Assembly: GCF_003207795.1 (NCBI RefSeq)
Contig: NZ_NIRT01000028.1
Coordinates: forward strand, 1-36,280
Length of the DNA stretch: 36,280 nt
Reading direction: 5' to 3'
From: Komagataeibacter nataicola
Lineage (GTDB): Bacteria > Pseudomonadota > Alphaproteobacteria > Acetobacterales > Acetobacteraceae
This document shows positions 31,362 to 36,280 of the stretch, in pieces. Within the stretch, counting starts at the first letter, position 1. Each line of letters opens with the position of its first letter. A program made the translations under genes and the position numbers. The notes beneath the pieces were generated by a model. The model saw only the letters and a list, made by a program, of their open reading frames with translations, ran no database searches and was not told where the DNA came from.

Positions 31362-32390
31362 TCAGGCGGAAAGTTCTCTGCGAACGATTTCCGCACCCGC
31401 GCCCAGAGCATGGAGCTTGCCCCGCGCCACGTCACGCGGCAAAGGTGCCATGCCGCAGTTGGTGCAGGGATAAAGCTTGTCGGCGTCGACAAACTGAAGC
31501 GCCTTTCGTAGGATATCAGCGACTTTTTCAGGCGTCTCAACCGTGTTGGTGGCCACGTCAATGGCGCCGACCATCACCTTTTTCCCACGAATGAGTTCGA
31601 TCAGATCCATCGGCACGCGAGAGTTCTGACACTCCAGGGAAATCAGGTCGATATTGGATTTCTGGAGCTTGGGGAAAATCTCTTCATACTGCCGCCACTC
31701 TTCCCCAAGAGCATTTTTCCAGTCGATATTGGCTTTGATGCCATAGCCGTAGCAGATATGGACGGCGGTTTCACACTTGAGGCCTTCGATGGCCTTTTCC
31801 AGTGTGGCGATGCCCCAATCATTCACCTCATCAAAGAAAACATTGAAGGCAGGTTCATCGAACTGGATGATATCGACGCCAGCGGCTTCCAGTTCCCTCG
31901 CTTCCTGATTGAGGATTTTGGCAAATTCCCACGCCAGTTTTTCGCGGCTTTTGTAGTGACCGTCGTAGAGCGTGTCGATCATGGTCATGGGGCCAGGGAG
32001 CGCCCACTTGATCGGCTTCTTCGTCAACGAGCGTAAAAACGTCGCATCCTCGACAAAGACGGGCTTCTCACGCGTCACGGCGCCGACGACGGACGGCACG
32101 CTCGCATCGTAGCGGTTGCGAATTCTGACCGTCTGACGGTTATCAAAGTCGACACCGCTGAGGTGTTCGATGAACGTCGTGACGAAATGTTGGCGCGTCT
32201 GTTCGCCATCGCTGACGATATCGATGCCGGCCCGGTCCTGATCGTCCAGGGTCAGACGCAACGCATCCTGTTTACCTTCTACAAGTTCCTCGCCCTGCAA
32301 TTTCCAGGGCGACCAAAGCTTCTCGGGCTCGGCGAGCCATGACGGCTTGGGCAGGCTACCAGCCGTTGATGTGGGGAGCAGTGTTTTCAT
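31362..32390 (-). CDS. mesD: Core methionine synthase, MesD-like
   Basis: A 342-residue protein related to the C-terminal catalytic domain of cobalamin-independent methionine synthase (MetE), without the folate-binding N-terminal half. Expected zinc ligands are visible: His and Cys in AVHICYGYG, Glu in DLISLECQNSR and Cys in YPCTNCGMAPLPR. Early motifs STAGSLPKPSWL and IDIVSDGEQTRQHFV are typical. Pairing with a DUF1852 gene identifies it as MesD. MesD makes methionine from homocysteine without 5-methyltetrahydrofolate or cobalamin and needs MesX and oxygen (Price and colleagues, from memory). The methyl donor is not established. Confidence 0.88.
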   Translation of the reverse strand: MKTLLPTSTAGSLPKPSWLAEPEKLWSPWKLQGEELVEGKQDALRLTLDDQDRAGIDIVSDGEQTRQHFVTTFIEHLSGVDFDNRQTVRIRNRYDASVPSVVGAVTREKPVFVEDATFLRSLTKKPIKWALPGPMTMIDTLYDGHYKSREKLAWEFAKILNQEARELEAAGVDIIQFDEPAFNVFFDEVNDWGIATLEKAIEGLKCETAVHICYGYGIKANIDWKNALGEEWRQYEEIFPKLQKSNIDLISLECQNSRVPMDLIELIRGKKVMVGAIDVATNTVETPEKVADILRKALQFVDADKLYPCTNCGMAPLPRDVARGKLHALGAGAEIVRRELSA

Positions 32391-32416
32391 GAAAGATGAC
32401 CCTGTATTCTGATTGA

Positions 32417-33400
32417 TCAGGCGGCGTAGCTGGCGGACCACTGCTCAAGAGCATGGTGATAGGGTTCGATGAAATTTTCTTCCGTATACTTGCCCTGCGC
32501 GGTCGCCAGCTGGGTACGCTCCTCCCGATCGTAGACAATGCGAGTGTTTGAATAATCCTGATGCTTCAGGCTTGGCTTATAACAGTCCGCTGCCGCAGCA
32601 TTAGCGTTGTAGATTTCCGGACGGTAGATTTTCTGGAAGGACTCCATCGTGCTGATAGTGCTGATAAGCTCAAGCGTGGAGTAATCAGAGAGAAGATCAC
32701 CGAAGAAATAGAAGGCCAGAGGTGCCGCACTGTTCTTGGGCATGAAATAACGAACCTCCATCCCCATTTTTTTGAAATATTGATCGGTCAGGGAAAATTC
32801 GCGCTGTTCAAATTCAACACCCAGAACAGGGTGCTGATTTTCTGTCCGATGATAGGTTCGGTTGGTTGAGACACTAAGGCATATGACCGGAAGCTTTTTG
32901 AAATTCTTCTTGTAGGCAGTCGAATTCACAACGCTCTTGAAGAGATTGCCATGCAGATCCCCGTAATTGTGGGGAACGCTGAACTCCGTCTTGTCTTTGT
33001 TGTAGTTCGGCAGCAACACGCTGAAATCGTAGTCTCGGACATATGACGAGAAACTGTTCCCAGCGAGACCTTCTATGCGCTTGTTGTGCTTTTGATCGAC
33101 AATCGTTGTGTAAAGAACTTCGATCAGCGGAAAGCTGTCGTTCTTGCCGGCAAAGGCAAGGTCCATCTCAATGGAAACGATTTCAAGTTCGACGGAGTAG
33201 CGATCCCCCATGGAGTTGTCCCAATGCGCCAGGCCATTGAAACGATTGTCAATCATCCTGAGCACGTTGCGCAGGTTTTTCTGACGGCTTTCTCCTCTTG
33301 CCAGATTGGCGAAATTGGTCGTGAGACGCGTTCTGTCGGATGGATGATAATTCTCATCGAAGCGAATGCGCTTTATTTCAAATGCAGTTTCCCTGATCAT
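32417..33400 (-). CDS. mesX: DUF1852 protein MesX, partner of MesD
   Basis: A 327-residue DUF1852 protein. Conserved stretches are IKRIRFDENYHPSDRTRLTT, NFANLARGESRQKNLRNVL, RMIDNRFNGLAHWDNSMGDR and YSVELEIVSIEMDLAFAGK. DUF1852/MesX is required for MesD activity and its chemistry is unknown. It lies directly upstream of mesD with a 26-nt gap. The start at 33400 (MIRETAFEIK) has AAGG at good spacing; ATGs at 33412 and 33415 are alternatives. The gene is clearly more AT-rich than the plasmid backbone. Confidence 0.88.
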   Translation of the reverse strand: MIRETAFEIKRIRFDENYHPSDRTRLTTNFANLARGESRQKNLRNVLRMIDNRFNGLAHWDNSMGDRYSVELEIVSIEMDLAFAGKNDSFPLIEVLYTTIVDQKHNKRIEGLAGNSFSSYVRDYDFSVLLPNYNKDKTEFSVPHNYGDLHGNLFKSVVNSTAYKKNFKKLPVICLSVSTNRTYHRTENQHPVLGVEFEQREFSLTDQYFKKMGMEVRYFMPKNSAAPLAFYFFGDLLSDYSTLELISTISTMESFQKIYRPEIYNANAAAADCYKPSLKHQDYSNTRIVYDREERTQLATAQGKYTEENFIEPYHHALEQWSASYAA

Positions 33401-33473
33401 TGAAGCCTTCATCATGTCTGCAGTTAAGAGCCTTACCCGTCTTATGCCGGAAGACTCCATTGAACAGAAATGA

Positions 33474-33488
33474 TTTGATTTCATCAAA
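33474..33488. promoter_or_regulatory. Palindrome upstream of mesX
   Basis: TTTGAT and ATCAAA form perfect 6-bp arms around TTC, 74 bp upstream of the mesX start, in an AT-rich stretch. It is a candidate binding site for the LysR regulator. No copy of the exact palindrome was seen in the LysR-metF gap. Confidence 0.35.
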
Positions 33489-33534
33489 CCATAAATATCA
33501 TTCATGGAACGATGTGATCAGGGTCACACCGAAA

Positions 33535-33913
33535 ATGGATAAGTTCAGAGACCGACCTGCCCGCCTTCATCTGACTGCGGAGCAGGTCAATGACTTGAGA
33601 GGCGCAGACGTGCTTCTGCCAAACCGCCCCGATGAGATAAAAGAAGTCATCAGGGAAAGAGGCTGCGACAGCAACCAGATCAGGTTATCGCTTGCAGAAC
33701 GCAATATCACAGCCTGTATTCCGCCGGCGAAGAAACGGAAATCAAAACGACCTTACAATTGGCATCTGTATAAAAAGCGCCATCCGATCGAAAACATGCG
33801 TGCAAAGCGGAAAGACTGGCGAAGGAAGGCGACACGATACGACCGCTGCACTCATACATTCATTGTTCGCAATCCACATCGCAGCAAGCGTCATCTTCTA
33901 CCTCAAAGAATGA
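33535..33913 (+). pseudogene. Relic of an IS5-family transposase (C-terminal part)
   Basis: The frame shows ERGCDSNQIRLSLAERNITA, CIPPAKKRKSKRPYN, LYKKRHPIENMRAKRKDWRR and ATRYDRCTHT, the C-terminal half of IS5-family transposases (compare ENMFGRLKDWRRIATRYDR). The last piece, FAIHIAASVIFYLKE, is in a different frame, so there is a frameshift near 33860. The N-terminal half and the left end are missing, and F is lost from the ENMFGRLK motif. It is not functional. Confidence 0.8.
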
Positions 33914-33925
33914 ATGCTGAGCCTA

Positions 33926-34768
33926 GGGCCTGTTAGATCTTGAATTTCTTCCCATATTGTAGGGATGGAAGAAGGAGACAGAACAGGCACCTTTACGGAC
34001 GAGACATGGGCGATCTGGGAACCTCTGATTGAGGAGGTTCGCCCGAGGGGCAAGACGCCGCCACATGATCTGCGGCGGACGATAGCAGCGATTTTCTGGC
34101 GTCATGAGAATGGCGCGAAATGGCGGAGTATCCCCGCTGAACTGGGTCCGTGGTGGCGGGCTGCGCAGCTTTTCATCCGCTGGGCGAAGCTCGGCGTATG
34201 GGAGCGGCTGCTCGCACTGGTTCAGGAACAACAGGGAGTGGCATTCGGAATGACTTTTCTGGATGGCACAAACATCAGGGCTCACCACAAAGCGGCGGGA
34301 GCCCAAAAAAAGGGGCCTCTTTCGAAGAGCGAGACCATCGTGAAGCACTTGGCCGCTCTCGCGGCGGCTATGGCACAAAAGTCTGCGTGATCGCTGATGG
34401 ACATGGAAAAGCCTTCGGTTTTGCGCTGGCCCCTGGACAGGCTCATGAACTGCCTCTGGCACCAGCCATGCTCGACAGCCTTCCCGCCACTCCCCTGTGG
34501 GTAGTAGCGGACAAGGGCTACGCGTCGAACGCCATGCGTGAACGGATATGGGACATGGGAGCACGGCCAGCCATTCCCGCGAAACGTCGCGATGGCCCGG
34601 TCGCCTGCCCCAAATGGGCCTATCGGTGTCGGCATCTCGTTGAGAACCTCTGGGCTCGCCTCAAGGAGTGGCGCGCTGTCGCAACCAGATATGAAAAAAC
34701 AGCAACGTCGTTCCTCGCGGTCATCCACATCGCTGCCGCAGCAGACTGGATCAAGCCCTAACAGGCCC
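33926..34768. mobile_element. Complete IS5-family element, IS427-like group
   Basis: An 843-bp element. The ends are GGGCCTGTTAGATCTTGA on the left and GGGCCTGTTAGGGCTTGA (inverted) on the right, matching at 16 of 18 positions. TA dinucleotides at 33924-33925 and 34769-34770 look like the 2-bp target duplication. The left target reads CCTAGG-like sequence. It is inserted just after the transposase relic at 33535-33913 and encodes one frameshifted transposase. Confidence 0.88.
33965..34761 (+). CDS. IS427-type transposase expressed by -1 frameshifting
   Basis: orfA (33965-34390) starts MEEGDRTGTFTDETWAIWEP and holds the N-terminal domain plus the first catalytic Asp in FLDGTNIRAHHKAAGAQKK. 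orfB continues in the -1 frame with GASFEERDHREALGRSRGG, YGTKVCVIADGHG, the second Asp in VVADKGYAS and the Glu in ENLWARLKEWRAVATRYEKT. At 34306-34312 the slippery heptamer A AAA AAG lies in the orfA frame exactly where the frames join. This is the standard -1 frameshift that makes the fused DDE transposase in this group. Both halves look intact, so the element may be active. Confidence 0.88.
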
Positions 34769-34841
34769 TAATCACGACTCCCGTGAACAAGCAGATTCGC
34801 CTCGCACCTGCCCTGCAAGGAGTTAGACACATTGATATACG

Positions 34842-35750
34842 TCAGCGGCTATTGCTTTCTGAGTTCGAGCCATAACACGTCATAAGTCCCAAGTATCCTG
34901 CCAGGGATTCATGAGCAGGAACCACCTGGTTCCCAAATAAAGATTCCACCAAAGACGTTCCATTCCACTCCCTGATTCGATAAAGCGTTGCAAAAACACC
35001 CTGGTAACTCTGGGCCCCCTGCCCGAGAACAAGTTCTGAGCCTCGGCGGACGTTGTCCATCATCCAGGCCGGCAACCGCAAGTGATAAGGGTTACGTTTC
35101 AATTCTTTCCCGTGACAAAGAAGCGCATCAATAAGATGAGCAACGACCTCTGGAGTGGCACCAACCAGAAGATTTGGGGATTTCATAGGTGCCCAGTATT
35201 CAGTTTCCACAACCAGACAGCTCAGCTGAGGGCAGCGTGACAGCGCCGCCATAACCAGCCGGTTCGTACCCACATGCGTACGATTCCAGTCTTCCGCGTG
35301 GGGCATAAAAACAATGTCGGGCTTTTCTTTTTGCAGGAGTTCCGCAATCGATCTCACGGCATTAAGCCACCTGCGAGGATTATCACGCGCGGCCGTATCT
35401 GTGACATCTGAAAAACCCGTGCCTTCTGGCGCATAAAATGAAAACCCTATGTTGTTACAGGCGTTACGCGCCTCCTCAAGGCGTTCTGACCGTCGACAGA
35501 GCAGGCTTCCGGCTGTTACGGCCACGTTCATCACAGAAGCAGACATTTCCCTCATAAGACGAAGCGGTAACGTACCAGTAATGATTTCATCGTCGGGGTG
35601 TGGAGAGAACAGGACGCAGCGAGGACCGGACGTAACATGTTGAGTCATCACCGTATGGGCGACGTGCCATTCCTCGCGTTCCGCCGAGGCAAACGTTTCA
35701 TGTATGGTACGAACATACCGAAGGCACTTTTCAAATGACGACGATTCCAT
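34842..35750 (-). CDS. PIG-L (LmbE-like) family deacetylase
   Basis: A 302-residue zinc-dependent N-deacetylase-like protein. The signature VLFSPHPDDEIITGTLPLRL is near residues 46-66 (metal-binding HPDDE). A second segment, VFMPHAEDWNRTHVGTNRLV, supplies the third ligand (H in NRTHVG). Such enzymes deacetylate N-acetylglucosamine-containing or related compounds; the substrate here is unknown. It stands alone between two IS5-family elements. The start at 35750 (MESSSFEK) was chosen over an ATG seven codons upstream; neither has a strong ribosome-binding site. Confidence 0.85.
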   Translation of the reverse strand: MESSSFEKCLRYVRTIHETFASAEREEWHVAHTVMTQHVTSGPRCVLFSPHPDDEIITGTLPLRLMREMSASVMNVAVTAGSLLCRRSERLEEARNACNNIGFSFYAPEGTGFSDVTDTAARDNPRRWLNAVRSIAELLQKEKPDIVFMPHAEDWNRTHVGTNRLVMAALSRCPQLSCLVVETEYWAPMKSPNLLVGATPEVVAHLIDALLCHGKELKRNPYHLRLPAWMMDNVRRGSELVLGQGAQSYQGVFATLYRIREWNGTSLVESLFGNQVVPAHESLAGYLGLMTCYGSNSESNSR

Positions 35751-36124
35751 CTTACATCCATCCAAACACACCGCCTGCTGGTGCTGACTATTGAGTAATT
35801 TCGCACACAGTCCTCTGCCTTTGGCAAACTATTATATTATAACGTAACAGTTGATTCAGAAAGAGTTCCGCCCAAAACAGCGCCGCGAAGACGTCCCTCG
35901 ATTTCAGGAAGACACGCAGCTGCCAACAGGGACAGCGAGCCGGCAATCTGAGCGCAAATGCCAGCGTCTCCTGACTTTCGCCAAGCATAGCAATATAGCA
36001 TATTGCATATATCAAAACATCTACTGATTATCGCGCCTGTGCCGTGGAACGAAATGCCGTAGGAATGTTACAATCCGATCGGTTACCAGAAGCCGGTGTC
36101 CGCTGGCAGCATCTGACGCGGCTA
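35751..36124. other. Intergenic region with a possible gene remnant
   Basis: About 370 bp. On the minus strand near 35840-35985 a frame ending at TAA reads AWRKSGDAGICAQIAGSLSL, then AACLPEIEGRLRGAVLGG and TLSESTVTL. This looks like the C-terminal end of a real protein that lacks its start. I did not recognise the family. The rest is AT-rich near 35825-35850 and 35985-36020, with no clear signal. Confidence 0.35.
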
Positions 36125-36280
36125 GAGGGTGTTATGTACTTTCGTTCCTGATTGGTGCAGTAATGAGGGATGGCACCCGCACGCAAACCGTATCCCTCTG
36201 ATGTATCAGACGAAGAATGGTCTCTGGTCGTTCCGTATCTGGTCCTGATGCGAGAGGACGCGGAACAGCGGCGGCATGAT
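36125..36280. mobile_element. Left end of a second IS5-family element (cut by window edge)
   Basis: GAGGGTGTTATGTACTTTCG, preceded by CTA at 36122-36124, has the look of an IS5-family terminal repeat next to a TA target. A transposase start lies 45 bp inside. The right end is beyond the window, so the boundary is provisional. Confidence 0.55.
36170..36280 (+). CDS. IS5-family transposase, N-terminal part (partial)
   Basis: The frame from ATG 36170 reads MAPARKPYPSDVSDEEWSLV, then VPYLVLMREDAEQRRHD, and runs off the window. The YPSDVSDEEWxLVxPYL opening is the standard N-terminus of one IS5-family transposase group (DUF4096-type). It differs from the transposase at 33965 and therefore belongs to another element. 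GAGGG lies just before the ATG. Confidence 0.85.
   Translation, partial: MAPARKPYPSDVSDEEWSLVVPYLVLMREDAEQRRHD

Noticed and set aside
33692-33913. Separate open frame inside the IS5-family relic
   Set aside because: Only its last residues match the transposase C-terminus; it is a frameshifted part of the relic and not an independent gene.

Overview
The window looks like the backbone and cargo of a large, GC-rich conjugative plasmid (or plasmid-like integrated element) from an alphaproteobacterium. The IncP-like trb genes, RPA-type RepA, DUF736/DUF2840/DUF2493/DUF932 backbone genes and IS66/IS5 elements fit Acetobacteraceae (Komagataeibacter, Gluconacetobacter, Acetobacter), but that assignment is inference. 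No rRNA, tRNA or CRISPR array was seen.

1-10.4 kb, transfer. A minus-strand block runs traG(virD4)-copG-like-trbB-C-D-E-J-L-F-G. Most joints overlap by 1-4 nt or have short gaps. trbG is cut at position 100 by the end of an IS66-family element, so the mating-pair apparatus may be broken. A near-identical motif of about 21 bp lies upstream of both traG and trbB. 10.4-12.4 kb, defence and maintenance cargo: a TTG-start small gene, an abortive-infection (Abi_C) gene with a HEPN-like motif, and a Phd/VapC-type toxin-antitoxin pair with a perfect palindromic operator.

12.4-20 kb, mobilisation and replication. A relaxase is followed upstream by an oriT candidate. The chain repA-DUF2840-traF(S26)-DUF736-lytic transglycosylase is read on the minus strand. 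The 3' part of repA contains three iteron-like repeats and a perfect inverted pair of DnaA boxes, so the vegetative origin seems to lie inside the coding sequence. Upstream lie an HTH gene, a frameshifted DUF2285 gene, an XRE regulator and small genes.

20-27.7 kb, backbone housekeeping: DUF736 (plus an inverted decayed copy), DUF2493, a Toprim protein, an HU-like protein, DUF932 and a large ParB without a visible ParA. Two cloverleaf-like inverted repeats with different stem sequences but matching architecture each end 119 nt upstream of a start codon (DUF736 and DUF2493). They are the best candidate for an undescribed structured leader or DNA element.

27.7-36.3 kb, accessory island of lower GC. 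It holds a LysR regulator divergent from metF-queH, then a mesX-mesD pair (DUF1852 plus core methionine synthase) for folate-independent methionine synthesis. After these come an IS5-family relic, an intact IS5/IS427-type element with a -1 frameshift site, a PIG-L deacetylase, and the left end of another IS5-family element at the window edge.
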